Source of the DNA: Gammaproteobacteria bacterium AqS3 | GTDB taxonomy: Bacteria; Pseudomonadota; Gammaproteobacteria; MEIF01; AqS3 | NCBI GenBank assembly: GCA_001750645.1 | Contig: MEIF01000009.1 | Coordinates: forward strand, 1-59,811 | Direction: 5' to 3' | DNA: 59,811 nucleotides | Position numbers and translations under genes: made by a program | Shown here: piece by piece, positions 48,989-59,107 of the stretch | How positions within the stretch are numbered: the stretch's first letter is position 1 | How the letters are laid out: every line of letters starts with the position of its first letter | Notes under the pieces: generated by a model | Database searches by the model: none | What the model saw: the letters and a program-made list of their open reading frames with translations, nothing else | What the model was told of the DNA's origin: nothing

Positions 48989-49990
48989 ATGTCCCGCACC
49001 CTCATCGTCGCCCCCAACTGGCTGGGCGATGCGGTGATGTCGCACGCCCTGGTGCGGCGTCTGGCGGAGCGCGACGAAAACGGCAGCGGCGGCGGCTCGG
49101 GCATTGACGTCGTCTGCCCCGAACCGCTGGCGCCGCTCTACCGGATGATGCCCGGGGTCGATGAGGCGCTCGGGCTGGTGCAGCGCCCGGGGCGGCTGGA
49201 TCTGCGCGCCCGCCGCCGGCTGGCCCGGCAAATTCGCGGTCGCCATCAGCGCGCCATCGTGCTGCCCAACAGCGCCAAGTCGGCGCTGCTGCCCTGGATG
49301 GCCCGCATCCCGGAGCGCATCGGCTATTCGGGCGAGGGGCGCAGCTGGCTGCTCAGCGACTGCCGCCCCAACGCATCCAAGCCGCTGCGCCAGGTCGACC
49401 AGTACGCAGCCCTGGCCGACGCCCCCGGCTCGGTCCCCGCCGGCATCGACTGCCCGCCGCCGGCCATCCCCGCCGAGTGCGCACCGGGACTGCTCGGGCG
49501 GCTCGGCCTCGACCTCGACCGACCTGTGCTCAGCCTCGCCGCAGGCGCCGCCTACGGGCCGGCGAAGCGCTGGCCGGCGGAGCACTTCCGCAGCGTGGCC
49601 GAGGACTTTCTCGGGCGCGGCTGGCAGGTCTGGCTGCTCGGCGGCGCCGAGGAGGCGCAGGTGGTGCGGGACATCGGCGTCGGCACCGACCTGAGCGGCC
49701 GCACCGATGTCGGCGAGCTCGCCGGGCTGCTGTCGGCCTCGCAGCTGTTCATCGGCGGCGACTCGGGCCTGCTGCACCTGGCCTGCGCGGTGGGCGCCCC
49801 GGCGCTCGGCATCTACGGCCCGACCCCGACCGACGTCACCCCGCCGCTGGGTGCGCGCTCGGGCGTCGCCCAGATCGAGAACCTGCCCTGCCGCCCCTGC
49901 GGCGAGCGCGAATGCCCGCTGAGGCACCACGACTGCATGCGCAGACAGAGCCCCGAGCGCATCATCGCCCTGGCCGGGGAGCTGCTGTGA
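48989..49990 (+). CDS. waaF: LPS heptosyltransferase II
   Basis: Adds the second heptose to the LPS inner core in the cytoplasm. 333 residues, GT9 family: APNWLGDAVMSHALVRRL near the N-terminus, PNSAKSALLPWMARIPERIGY, the AGAAYGPAKRWPAEHF donor-binding block, GGDSGLLHLACAVGAPALGIYGPT and CRPCGERECPLRHHDCM. It overlaps waaC (GTGA). Confidence 0.9.
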   Translation: MSRTLIVAPNWLGDAVMSHALVRRLAERDENGSGGGSGIDVVCPEPLAPLYRMMPGVDEALGLVQRPGRLDLRARRRLARQIRGRHQRAIVLPNSAKSALLPWMARIPERIGYSGEGRSWLLSDCRPNASKPLRQVDQYAALADAPGSVPAGIDCPPPAIPAECAPGLLGRLGLDLDRPVLSLAAGAAYGPAKRWPAEHFRSVAEDFLGRGWQVWLLGGAEEAQVVRDIGVGTDLSGRTDVGELAGLLSASQLFIGGDSGLLHLACAVGAPALGIYGPTPTDVTPPLGARSGVAQIENLPCRPCGERECPLRHHDCMRRQSPERIIALAGELL

Positions 49991-50949
49991 GCCGCACCTG
50001 GCTGCTGGTCAAGACCAGCTCGCTGGGCGATGTCGTCCACGCCAGCTACGCCGTGTCCGACCTGGCCGACGCCGGCATTGAGGTCGACTGGGTGCTCGAG
50101 CAGGACTACGCCCCGCTGGTGCGCAGCTGCCGGGGGGTGCGCAGGGCGCTCGGGGTCGACTGGCGCAGGGCGCTGCGCCGTCCGCTCAGCGGCGCCCCCG
50201 GGCGCGCCCTCGCCGAACTGTCGGCCGAGCTGCAGCCCCCCTACGAATGCGTCCTCGACGCCCAGGGGCTGCTGAAAAGCGCCTGGCTGACGCTGCACCT
50301 GGCGGGGCGGAGCGGGGCGCCGTCGGTCGGCATGGACGCCGCCAGTGCGCGCGAGAGGCTCGCCGGCCTGCTCTACCAGAGCGGCATTGCCGCACCCAGG
50401 GGCGAGCACGCCGTGGTGCGCCTGCGCAGGCTGTTCGCCGCCGCCCGGGGCGAGGCCGCACCCGACACAGAGCCGGTTTCGGGCCTGCACAGAAAGTCGA
50501 CCCCGACCGCCTCGGACGGTCGGATCTGGCTGCTGCACGGCGCCAGCCGCACCGAGAAAACCCTCGGCGCCGGGCGCTGGCGGCAGCTGGCGCTGAAGCT
50601 CTACGGCATGGGGCTGGACACTGCGGTCAGCTGGGGCAGTCCGGCGGAGCGCCAGGTCGCACAGGCGCTGCCCGAGCACGTCGAGGTCATCCCCAAGTGC
50701 AGCCTCGATGCGCTCGCCGAGCGCCTGAAAAGCGCCCGCGGCTTCGTCGGCGTCGACAGCGGGCTGGCGCACCTGGCGGCGGCGCTGGGGGTGCCCGGCG
50801 TGACGCTCTACCCGGCCTCGGATGCGCAGCTGACCGGAACCCTGGGCGCCGGTCAGCGCCGCATCGATGCGCACACCATCAACCGCCTCGGCAGCGCCGA
50901 GCTCGGCGATCTGATCGGCCGCAGCCTGATGCAGGTGCTGCCGGGCTGA
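49987..50949 (+). CDS. waaC: LPS heptosyltransferase I
   Basis: Adds the first heptose to Kdo of the LPS inner core. 320 residues, GT9 family: LLVKTSSLGDVVHASYAVSDL, LDAQGLLKSAWLTLHLAG, LHGASRTEKTLGAGRWRQLA, FVGVDSGLAHLAAALGVPGVTLY. GTG at 49987 overlaps the waaF stop. Together with gmhA it shows that this organism makes a heptose-containing core. Confidence 0.9.
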   Translation: MSRTWLLVKTSSLGDVVHASYAVSDLADAGIEVDWVLEQDYAPLVRSCRGVRRALGVDWRRALRRPLSGAPGRALAELSAELQPPYECVLDAQGLLKSAWLTLHLAGRSGAPSVGMDAASARERLAGLLYQSGIAAPRGEHAVVRLRRLFAAARGEAAPDTEPVSGLHRKSTPTASDGRIWLLHGASRTEKTLGAGRWRQLALKLYGMGLDTAVSWGSPAERQVAQALPEHVEVIPKCSLDALAERLKSARGFVGVDSGLAHLAAALGVPGVTLYPASDAQLTGTLGAGQRRIDAHTINRLGSAELGDLIGRSLMQVLPG

Positions 50950-50966
50950 GAGCCGCCCCCGCCCGC

Positions 50967-51935
50967 TCAGTACACCCAAGCGCCGGCGTCGTCGGGCGGG
51001 GGTGCATCGTTCAGCAGCGATTCGAGGCACTGCGCCATCTCGACCGGCTTGTTCATGATGATGCCGTGATTGCCCTCGATGGTGCAGAGCTCGGCACGGG
51101 GAATGTCCTCCATCAGCTTGGCGCTGTTGTGGTAGGGCGTGAACTCGTCCAGCAGCCCCCAGATCACGCCGACCGGGTAGCTCTGGGCGCCGACCTGCCG
51201 GAAGTGCTGGCGCTGATTGTTGAGCGGGTAGTGCATCAGCGTGCTGTGCAGCGCATCCAGGGTGTCCGAGTAGAGCGTCTGGCGGCGAAACTGGTGCAGC
51301 AGGCCGAAGTCGACCGTCCCCTGCTCGACGTCGAGGGCAATGCCGGCCTCGAGATTCTCCGGCCCCAGCAGGTGGAACAGCCACAGCCCGACCACCGGCA
51401 GCCGCACCAGCTCGCCGGTGCGGGTCGAGGGCAGCGGGTAGCCCGCCGGGGCGATGGTGATCAGGCGGCGGATCTGATCGGGGTTGTCGGCGGCGTACTG
51501 GGTCACGATCGGCCCGCCCATCGAATAGCCGACCAGCACAAACGGGGCGGCGTCAAAGCCGGTCTCGGAGAGCAGGTCGGAGAGCTGCAGCTGGAACACG
51601 CGCGCCTGGTAGTCGAGCTCGGGCCGGTCGGAGAACCCGCGCCCGAAGAGATCCATCTCGAGCACGTGATACTGCTCCAGGTCGAGCTGCCCGAGCAGCG
51701 GCCCCCAGACCAGGTTGCCCGGGGTCGAGAAGCCGTGCACCAGCACCAGCGGGACGCCCTCGGAATTGCCGCGGATGCGGTAGTAGGTCTGCCCCTGGCT
51801 CAGCTGTGCAAACCGTCCCGGCAGGCCGGCGCGCTCCCTGGCGTCCAGCGGCAGCGAGTCGATCAGCACCAGCGGCAGCATCCAGCCCAAAAACAGCACC
51901 GCCGACAGAACCACAAACCCGATCAACCAGCGCAT
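50967..51935 (-). CDS. Alpha/beta hydrolase, membrane-anchored
   Basis: A 322-residue hydrolase with an N-terminal signal anchor (LIGFVVLSAVLFLGWMLPLVL). Oxyanion region LVLVHGFSTPG, nucleophile elbow GYSMGG, a late Asp in IWGLLDEFTPY and catalytic His in EGNHGIIMNKP. The fold is that of esterases and C-C hydrolases; substrate unknown. Convergent with waaC. Confidence 0.82.
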   Translation of the reverse strand: MRWLIGFVVLSAVLFLGWMLPLVLIDSLPLDARERAGLPGRFAQLSQGQTYYRIRGNSEGVPLVLVHGFSTPGNLVWGPLLGQLDLEQYHVLEMDLFGRGFSDRPELDYQARVFQLQLSDLLSETGFDAAPFVLVGYSMGGPIVTQYAADNPDQIRRLITIAPAGYPLPSTRTGELVRLPVVGLWLFHLLGPENLEAGIALDVEQGTVDFGLLHQFRRQTLYSDTLDALHSTLMHYPLNNQRQHFRQVGAQSYPVGVIWGLLDEFTPYHNSAKLMEDIPRAELCTIEGNHGIIMNKPVEMAQCLESLLNDAPPPDDAGAWVY

Positions 51936-52018
51936 TCATCCCCTCCGCATCGGCAGGGCGGCATTATCCCACCGCCGCCGTGGGTTATCATCACGCCGGC
52001 GCCAAGACGGATGGCTCA

Positions 52019-53071
52019 GTGGCGGAAGACGTTCAGAACATGTTTTCAGGCACCGGAAAGGTGCGCGCCGGACAGGAAATCGACGTCCAAAGGCTGGAGC
52101 AGTACCTCCACGCCGAGCTGCCCGGCTTCGCCGGCCCGCTGACCATCGAGCAGTTCAACGGCGGGCAGTCGAACCCGACTTATCTCCTCATCACCCCCGA
52201 CAAAAAGTACGTGCTGCGGCGCAAGCCGCCGGGCAAGCTGCTGCCCTCGGCGCACGCCGTCGACCGCGAGTACAAGGTCATCAGCGCGCTCCACGGCCAC
52301 GTCCCGGTGGCCAAGTCCTACCTGCTGTGCGAGGACGACTCGGTGGCCGGGACGATGTTCTACGTCATGGACTTTCTCGACGGCCGCATCATCTGGGACG
52401 GCATCGCCCCCGACGCCGAGCCCGCCGAGCGCAAAGCCCTCTACCGCGCCCTGCTGGGCGGCATGATCGCCCTGCACAAGGTCGACTACGAGGCCGTCGG
52501 CCTGGCCGACTACGGCAAGCCGGGCAACTACGTCCTGCGCCAGATCTCGCGCTGGAGCAAGCAGTACCTGGCCTCGGTGACCGAGCAGATCGACGCCATG
52601 GACACGCTGATCAAATGGCTGCCCGAGAACATCCCCGAGGAGGGGCGCACCTGCGTGGTGCACGGCGACTACCGCCTTGACAACACCGTCATGCACGCCG
52701 AGAGGACCGAGCTGCTCGGCATCCTCGACTGGGAGCTGGGGACGCTGGGCAACCCGCTGGCCGACTTCTCCTACCACTGCATGCAGTGGTATGCCAACCC
52801 GGCGCTGCGGGACGAGAAGAGCTGCCGGGAGCTGGGCATGCCGACCATAGACGAGTACCGCGAGTGGTACTGCGAGGGCATGGGCATCGCGCCGATAGAG
52901 GACTGGTACTTCTACATCGCCTTCAACAACTTCAAGCTGGCCTGCATCCTGCAGGGCATCATCGGGCGCGTGCGCGACGGCACCGCCACCAGCGTGCACG
53001 CCGAGCGCCGCGCCGCCGAGGTGCGCCCGCTGGCCGAGCGCGCCCTGCACTTTGCACAGAAACTGATGTGA
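52019..53071 (+). CDS. APH-family phosphotransferase (ACAD10/11 type)
   Basis: A 350-residue kinase-like protein: FNGGQSNPTYLL, YVLRRKPPG with the ATP-site Lys/Arg region, catalytic loop VVHGDYRLDNTVMH and metal-binding ILDWELGTLGNPLADFSYHC. In bacteria this subgroup is usually found with acyl-CoA dehydrogenase or hydratase genes, as here with an enoyl-CoA hydratase 61 bases downstream, suggesting hydroxyacyl-CoA degradation. GTG at 52019 is used; ATG at 52040 is an alternative start. Confidence 0.84.
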   Translation: MAEDVQNMFSGTGKVRAGQEIDVQRLEQYLHAELPGFAGPLTIEQFNGGQSNPTYLLITPDKKYVLRRKPPGKLLPSAHAVDREYKVISALHGHVPVAKSYLLCEDDSVAGTMFYVMDFLDGRIIWDGIAPDAEPAERKALYRALLGGMIALHKVDYEAVGLADYGKPGNYVLRQISRWSKQYLASVTEQIDAMDTLIKWLPENIPEEGRTCVVHGDYRLDNTVMHAERTELLGILDWELGTLGNPLADFSYHCMQWYANPALRDEKSCRELGMPTIDEYREWYCEGMGIAPIEDWYFYIAFNNFKLACILQGIIGRVRDGTATSVHAERRAAEVRPLAERALHFAQKLM

Positions 53072-53132
53072 TCCGATCGACCGGGCAATCCCGCACCGGC
53101 CGAGCACAGACACCCCAGGGGAGGAACAAACC

Positions 53133-53960
53133 ATGAGCGAATCCGAAGTTCTCTACAGTCAGAAAGGCGCCGTGGCGACCATCACGCTGAACCGCCCCGA
53201 CCAGCTCAACGCCATCACCGGCGGCATGCTGCTCAAGCTGCGCGCAGCGGCGGCCAGGGCCGGCGACGACGACTCGGTGCGCGCCATCGTGCTCACCGGC
53301 GCCGGGCGCGGCTTCTGCGCCGGTGCCGACATGCAGGGCCTCAACGCCACCGCCTCGGGCTCCGGCGGCTTTTCCGGCGGCGGCGAGCGCCCCCAGCCGG
53401 CCGAGATCGCGCTCAACTCGGCCGAGGAGTTCGACGGCCCCAACACCTACTTCCCGCTGATCCCCAAGCCGGTCATCGGCGCCATCAACGGCCCGTGCGC
53501 CGGGCTAGGCTTTGTCATCGCGCTGTTCACCGACATCCGCATCGCCTCGGACAAAGCCGTGTTCACGACGGCGTTCTCGCGCCGCGGGCTGATCGCCGAG
53601 CACGGCTGCAGCTGGATGCTGCCGCAGCTGGTCGGCATCGCCAACGCCACCGACCTGCTGTTCAGCGCGCGCCGGGTCTCGCCGCAGGAGGCCGAGCGCA
53701 TGGGGCTGGTCAACCGCGTGATCGAGCACGAGTCCTTTGCCGACGAGGTCGCCGAGTACGCCCGCATGCTGGCCGAGGAGGTCTCGCCGCGCTCGCTGCG
53801 GATCATGAAGGAGCAGCTCTACGCCTCGATGTTCCAGACCATGCAGCAGTCGCTCAAGGTCGCCAACCGCGAGATGGCGCTGAGCCTGAGGAGCGACGAC
53901 TTCAAGGAGGGCGTCGCCCACTTCCTTGAAAAGCGCGCCCCGCAGTTCACCGGCAAGTGA
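53133..53960 (+). CDS. Enoyl-CoA hydratase/isomerase family protein
   Basis: A 275-residue crotonase-fold protein: ATITLNRPDQLNAITGGML, AIVLTGAGRGFCAGADMQGL (first oxyanion and CoA-binding block), KPVIGAINGPCAGLGFVIALFTDIRIASD and RRGLIAEHGCSWMLPQLVG. The acidic residue pattern is compatible with hydratase activity, but the substrate is not determined. A GGGGAGG ribosome-binding site precedes the ATG. Confidence 0.88.
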   Translation: MSESEVLYSQKGAVATITLNRPDQLNAITGGMLLKLRAAAARAGDDDSVRAIVLTGAGRGFCAGADMQGLNATASGSGGFSGGGERPQPAEIALNSAEEFDGPNTYFPLIPKPVIGAINGPCAGLGFVIALFTDIRIASDKAVFTTAFSRRGLIAEHGCSWMLPQLVGIANATDLLFSARRVSPQEAERMGLVNRVIEHESFADEVAEYARMLAEEVSPRSLRIMKEQLYASMFQTMQQSLKVANREMALSLRSDDFKEGVAHFLEKRAPQFTGK

Positions 53961-54004
53961 GTTGCTCGGGTGCGCGGCTTGCGAACCGGCTGCGGGGCTG
54001 AACC

Positions 54005-55369
54005 GTGCTGCGGCGAATGCTGTGTCTCGGCGGGCTCCTGCTGCTGGCGGCGGCGGGCTGCGACGGCGTTGACGACGTCCCCAAGGCCGATCCCGCGGTG
54101 ATCCAGCGCGCCGAACAGCTGCGCGACAGAGGCCTCGCCTCGCCGCTGGCGCTGGAGATCGTCACCTCGCTGACGACCGAGATCGGCCCCCGGCTGGCCG
54201 GCACCGAGGCCGACCACCGCGCCGTCGCCTGGGGCGAGGCGCTGCTGAAGGAGCTGAACTTCGACCGGGTCTGGCTCGAGCGCGTCGAGCTGCCGGTCTG
54301 GCAGCGGCACCGGGAGCGCGCCGCCATCGTCGCCCCCTACCCGCAGATGCTGCACGTCACCGCCATCGGCAACAGCGGCTCGACCGAGGGCGTGCTGGCC
54401 GCACCGGTGGTGCGCTTTGAGACCCTGCAGCAGCTCGAGGCCGTCGAGCCCGGCGAGCTGGCCGGCAAGATCGTCTACATCAACACCCGGATGGAGCGCA
54501 CCATCGACGGCAGCGGCTACGGCCAGATCTCGGCGATGCGCTTTCAGGGCGGGCGCATGGCCAAGGAGCGGGGCGCCCTGGCGCTGATGATCCGCTCGCT
54601 CGGCACCCACCGGGACCGCTTCGCCCACACCGGCAGCAGCCGGCCGCACGACGACCCGATCCCCTCGGTGGCGCTGTCCATACCCGACGCCGAGCAGCTC
54701 GACCGCATCATCGACGGCGGCGAAACCGTGACGGTCTCGCTGGACATCGAGACCTCGCTGACCGAGGAGGGGCACTCGTGGAACGTCATCGGCCAGCTCG
54801 ACGGGCGCGAGCTGCCCGAGCAGCTGGTGCTCATCGGCGGGCACCTGGACTCCTGGGACCTGGGCACCGGCGCCGTCGACGACGGGGCGGGCATTGCCAT
54901 CACCGCCGCCGCCGCCTCGCTCATCGCCCAGCTGCCCGAGCGCCCCCGGCGCAGCATCCGCGTGGTGATGTTCGCAGCCGAGGAGCACGGCCTGATCGGC
55001 GCCCGCAAATACGCCGAGGTACACAAGGACGAAATCCAGAACCACATCGCCGCCTCGGAATCCGACTTCGGCGCCGGCGCCGTCTGGGCGCTTGACTCCG
55101 ACTCGGCGGCGCTGCTGAACGCCGCCATGCCGGTGCTGGCGCCGCTCGGCATCGCCCGGGGCGAGGCCGCCACCAGCGGCGGCCCCGACATCTTCCCGCT
55201 GATGCAGCAGGGCGTGCGCGTGTTCCGGCTGCGCCAGGACGGCACCGACTACTTCGACTACCACCACACGCCGAACGACACGCTCGACAAGGTCGACCCC
55301 GAATCGCTCAGGCAGAACGTCGCCGCCTGGGCCGCCGTCACCTACCTGGCCGCCGAGCTGGACTGGTAG
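54005..55369 (+). CDS. M28-family zinc peptidase lipoprotein
   Basis: A 454-residue exported metallopeptidase. Lipoprotein signal LCLGGLLLLAAAGC (Cys20). A PA-like insert follows, then the di-zinc ligands GGHLDSWDLG, DDGAGIAI, AAEEHGLIG, SESDFG and YHHTPNDTLDKV. Most similar in layout to bacterial aminopeptidases/carboxypeptidases of clan MH that act on peptides in the periplasm. GTG at 54005 is the start giving the full signal peptide. Confidence 0.88.
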   Translation: MLRRMLCLGGLLLLAAAGCDGVDDVPKADPAVIQRAEQLRDRGLASPLALEIVTSLTTEIGPRLAGTEADHRAVAWGEALLKELNFDRVWLERVELPVWQRHRERAAIVAPYPQMLHVTAIGNSGSTEGVLAAPVVRFETLQQLEAVEPGELAGKIVYINTRMERTIDGSGYGQISAMRFQGGRMAKERGALALMIRSLGTHRDRFAHTGSSRPHDDPIPSVALSIPDAEQLDRIIDGGETVTVSLDIETSLTEEGHSWNVIGQLDGRELPEQLVLIGGHLDSWDLGTGAVDDGAGIAITAAAASLIAQLPERPRRSIRVVMFAAEEHGLIGARKYAEVHKDEIQNHIAASESDFGAGAVWALDSDSAALLNAAMPVLAPLGIARGEAATSGGPDIFPLMQQGVRVFRLRQDGTDYFDYHHTPNDTLDKVDPESLRQNVAAWAAVTYLAAELDW

Positions 55370-55387
55370 AGCCCGGCAGCCCGCCCG

Positions 55388-55975
55388 CTACTGCGGCGTG
55401 TCGGGATAGCGGATGCGCTCGGTGAGCTCGATCAGGATGTGGATGACCTTGATGTGCATCTCCTGGACGCGGTCGGCATAGCGCCCGCCCGGGGTGCAGA
55501 TCTCGACTTCGGCCAGCTCGCCCAGCCGTCGCCCCGGATGCCCGGTCAGGGCGATGCAGTGAACCCCCATCTCGCCTGCGACCTCGGCCGCCCGCACGAC
55601 ATTGCCGCTGGTGCCCGAGGTGCTGATCGCCAGCAGCACGTCGCCGCTGCGCGCGTGCGCCTCGAGGTAGCGCGAGAACACCTGCTCGTAGCCGTAGTCG
55701 TTGGCGACGCAGCTGATGTGGCTGGGGTCGCTGATCGCCGTGGCCGCCATGCCAGGCCGGTCGTTGCGAAAGCGCCCGGAGAGCTCCTCGGCGAAGTGCA
55801 TGGCGTCGCACATCGAGCCGCCGTTGCCGCAGGAGAAGGCGCGCCCGCCCTGCTCCAGCCGCCCCGCCAGCAACTCGCCGGCGCGGGTGATGGCATCGAG
55901 CACGGCGTCGCTGCGGCGAGCTCTGTCGAGCGCCTCGGCGGCCTCGGCGAGGGCTTGCTCGACGCAGTCACGCAT
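55388..55975 (-). CDS. gmhA: Sedoheptulose 7-phosphate isomerase
   Basis: First step of ADP-heptose synthesis for LPS. 195 residues with SCGNGGSMCDAMHFAEELSGRF, AISDPSHISCVANDYGYEQVFSRY, LLAISTSGTSGNV and YADRVQEMHIKVIHILIEL, closely matching E. coli GmhA rather than DiaA. The His after GGS is Met here. The ATG overlaps the serB stop. Confidence 0.88.
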   Translation of the reverse strand: MRDCVEQALAEAAEALDRARRSDAVLDAITRAGELLAGRLEQGGRAFSCGNGGSMCDAMHFAEELSGRFRNDRPGMAATAISDPSHISCVANDYGYEQVFSRYLEAHARSGDVLLAISTSGTSGNVVRAAEVAGEMGVHCIALTGHPGRRLGELAEVEICTPGGRYADRVQEMHIKVIHILIELTERIRYPDTPQ

Positions 55976-57305
55976 TTTCGACGACCCGGTTCAGTGCGGA
56001 GGAGGGCCTCGGCGCCTCGGCGACGAAATCGGGCAGCTTGGGGTCGTCCAGATCCCGGTCGCGCAGCCCGAGCAGGTAGAGGATGGCGTCGAGCCCGAGG
56101 TGGTTGACGGTCTGCTGGGCGTTGCTCTTGACCCTCGGCTTGGCGTGAAAGGCGATCCCCAGACCGGCGCGCCCCAGCATCGGCAGGTCGTTGGCGCCGT
56201 CGCCGACCGCGATCGCCTGGCGCGTGTCATAGCCCGAGCGCCGGCAGATCTCCTTGAGCAGGCCGGCCTTGCGCGCCGCATCGACCACGGGGCCGACCAC
56301 CTCGCCGGTCAGCACCCCGCCGACCACGCGCAGGCGGTTGGCGTGCGCCCAGGTGATGCCGAGGCGCTGCTGGACGTGCGCGGCAAAGAAGTCAAAGCCG
56401 CCCGAGACGATGGCGCTCTGCAGCCCCAGGTGGTGCAGCGTCCGCACCAGCCGCTCGGCGCCCGGGTTGAACTTCAGGTCCTCGGCGATGCGCCCCATGA
56501 CCTCGACCGACAGCCCCCTCAGCAGGGAGACGCGCCGGTGCAGGCTCTCGGTGAAGTCGATCTCGCCGCGCATGGCGGCTCGGGTGATGCGGCTGATCTC
56601 GGCGCCGACCCCGTGGTGGCGGCCCAGCTCGTCGATCACCTCGCCGGTGATCAGCGTCGAGTCCATGTCGAGGATGACGACGCGGCGGTTGCGGCGGTAG
56701 ATGTCGTCGACCTGAACCGAGATGTCGACCGGCTGCTTGCGCGTCACGCGCAGAAACGCGCGCCTGAGCTTTTTGTTGTCGACGGCGCCCCGCACCGAAA
56801 ACTCGACGCAGGCGTGCACCTGGGAGTCGCACTCGCCGTCCAGCGGCACGCGCCCCGAGAGGCGCGTGATGTTGTCGATGGTGAGATTGTGCTTGGAGCA
56901 GATCTCGGTGATCGCCGAGATCTGCCGGGCGTAGACCTTGCGCGAGACCAGCGTGACGATGTGGCGCGTGCTGCCCTTGCGATCCACCCAGTCCCGGTAC
57001 TGATCGTGGCTGATGACGGCGATGTCCAGATCGAGATCGTGCCCCTCGGCCCAGATGCGCATCGCCCCCCTGAGCTCGGCGATCTGGGGGTCGTCCTTGG
57101 GATGGGGCAGATGCAGCATCATCCCCGAGCACAGCTTGTTGTGAATCACGGCCTGGCCGATGTCCAGCACCACCCCTCCGGAGCGCTCAATGATGCGGCT
57201 CAGCGATGCCGTCAGCCCGGGAGCGTCCTGCCCGAGAATGGTGATCAGCAGGATGGTCTCCAAGCAGCAGCGGGCGGGGGTTCTGAGCGGCGGCAATGCT
57301 AACAT
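55968..57305 (-). CDS. serB: Phosphoserine phosphatase with N-terminal ACT domains
   Basis: Last step of serine synthesis. 445 residues. Two ACT-like domains occupy about 20-200 (TILGQDAPGLTASLSRIIERSGG; IVTLVSRKVYARQISAITEICSKH), then the HAD phosphatase: DMDSTLITGEVIDELG with the nucleophile Asp, SGGFDFFAAHVQQRLG, and VGDGANDLPMLGRAGLGIAFHAKP. ATG 57305 is listed; TTG 57263 would begin right at the ACT domain. Divergent from argS. Confidence 0.92.
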   Translation of the reverse strand: MLALPPLRTPARCCLETILLITILGQDAPGLTASLSRIIERSGGVVLDIGQAVIHNKLCSGMMLHLPHPKDDPQIAELRGAMRIWAEGHDLDLDIAVISHDQYRDWVDRKGSTRHIVTLVSRKVYARQISAITEICSKHNLTIDNITRLSGRVPLDGECDSQVHACVEFSVRGAVDNKKLRRAFLRVTRKQPVDISVQVDDIYRRNRRVVILDMDSTLITGEVIDELGRHHGVGAEISRITRAAMRGEIDFTESLHRRVSLLRGLSVEVMGRIAEDLKFNPGAERLVRTLHHLGLQSAIVSGGFDFFAAHVQQRLGITWAHANRLRVVGGVLTGEVVGPVVDAARKAGLLKEICRRSGYDTRQAIAVGDGANDLPMLGRAGLGIAFHAKPRVKSNAQQTVNHLGLDAILYLLGLRDRDLDDPKLPDFVAEAPRPSSALNRVVENA

Positions 57306-57371
57306 ACGCCCGCCCAAATCCGGCTGGCACGGCGGGGATTTTGAAGTGCTCCAAGTCCGCATCAGCGCCCG

Positions 57372-59107
57372 GTGAGCGTGCTGGATTCACAACAGCTCCG
57401 CAAACAACTCCACGGCCTTCTCCACAGTTTGTGCAGCTCCGACGGACCGCTGCCCGAGGCGCTGGCCGGGCAGCTTGAGCGGCTGCAGGTCAGCCGCCCC
57501 AAAAACCCCGAGCACGGGGATTACTCGACCAACCTCGCCCTGATCGCCGCCAAGCCCCTGGGCGCCGATGCCCGCAGCCTCGGCCGCAGCGTCGCCGAGG
57601 CCCTCAACGCCCACGCCCCAGACTGGCTCGAGCGCGCCGAGGTCGCCGGCGGCGGCTTCATCAACCTGCACCTGCAGGAGGGCGTCCAGCACCGGGTGAT
57701 CGGCGAGGTGCTGATGCAGGGGGAGCGCTACGGCTGCCGCGTGCAGGAGCGCCCCGAGCGGATTCAGGTCGAGTTTGTCTCGGCCAACCCGACCGGCCCG
57801 CTGCACGTCGGGCACGGGCGGGGGGCGGCCTACGGCGACGCCCTCGTGCGGGTGCTCGAGGCGGCGGGGCACCGCATCGAGCGCGAGTACTACGTCAACG
57901 ACGCCGGCCGGCAGATGCAGATCCTCACCCTCAGCGTCTGGCTGCGCTACCTGCAGCAGCGCCGCCCCGACATCCCCTACCCCAAGCAAATCTACCAGGG
58001 CGATTACATCCTTGAGATCGCCGAGCGCGCCAGGGAGACCTTCGCCGATGCGCTCGAGTGCGAGACCGCCCCGGCGGCAATTCCCGAGAAGGACGAGGCC
58101 GCCCTCGATGCGCTCATCGTCCAGGCCCAGGCGCTGCTGCCCGAGCGCTGGGAGGCGCTGCACCAGCTCGCCCTGGAGTGGATGCTCGACAACATCCGGG
58201 CCGATCTGGCCGAGCTGCAGGTCGGCTTTGACCGCTGGTTCTGCGAGTCGGAGATCACCGAGGCCGACCTCGACGCCGTGCTTGAAAAGCTCGCCGACGC
58301 CGGCGCCCTGCACGAGGCCGAGGACGGCGCCCTGTGGTTCCGCTCGAGCAGAAGGACCGCGTGCTGCGGCGCAGCGACGGGCGCTTCACCTACTTCGGCG
58401 TCGACATCGCCTACCACTGCGGCAAATTCGAGCGCGGCTACGACCGCGTCATCGAGGTCTGGGGGGCCGACCACCACGGCTACATCCCGCGCATGCGCTC
58501 GGCGCTCGGGGTGCTGGGCATCGACCCCGGCCGCATCGAGTTTCACCTGGTGCAGTTCGCCACGCTCTACCGCGACGGGGAGAAGGTCAAGATGTCGACG
58601 CGCGCCGCCGAGTACGTCCCGCTGGCGGTGCTGCGCGACGAGATCGGCGCCGACGCCTGCCGCTACTTCTACACCGCCGTCGGCAGCGACCGCCACCTCG
58701 AGTTCGACCTGACCACCGCCACCAGCCAGTCCAAGGAGAACCCGGTCTACTACGTCCAGTACGCCCACGCCCGCATCTGCAGCCTGTTCCGCCACATCGG
58801 CGTCGACGCACCCGACCCGCAGGCCGACCTGTCGCTGCTGAGCGGAGAGGCCGAGCAGCGGCTGATGGCGCTGCTGGGGACCTATCCCGAGCTGATCGAC
58901 AGCATGGCCCGGGAGCGCCGCATCCACCGGCTGGCGCACTACCTGGGCGATCTGGCGCGGGTGTTCCACGGCTGGTACGACAGCCACCGCTTCCGCGACG
59001 ACGAGACCGCCCTGCGCGACGCCCGCCTGGCGCTGTGCGGGGCGGTGCGCCAGGTGCTGGCCAATGCCCTCGGCATCCTCGGCGTCAGCGCCCCGGAGTC
59101 GATGTAG
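57372..59107 (+). pseudogene. argS: Arginyl-tRNA synthetase, coding frame broken near 58346
   Basis: Class I synthetase that charges tRNA-Arg. The first frame (57372 to about 58349) carries the N-terminal add-on domain and the HIGH-type motif in SANPTGPLHVGHGRGAAYGDAL. The second frame (from about 58346 to 59107) carries FTYFGVDIAYH, WGADHHGY, the catalytic loop region and the anticodon-binding domain ending LGVSAPESM. The join needs a shift equal to one lost base, or loss of one GAGC unit from GAGCGAGC. No slippery heptamer is visible. As argS is essential, a sequence error or a second copy elsewhere is likelier than true loss. Confidence 0.88.

Noticed and set aside
58334-58360. Programmed ribosomal frameshift in argS
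   Set aside because: No slippery heptamer or downstream pseudoknot is apparent and the family is not known for it.
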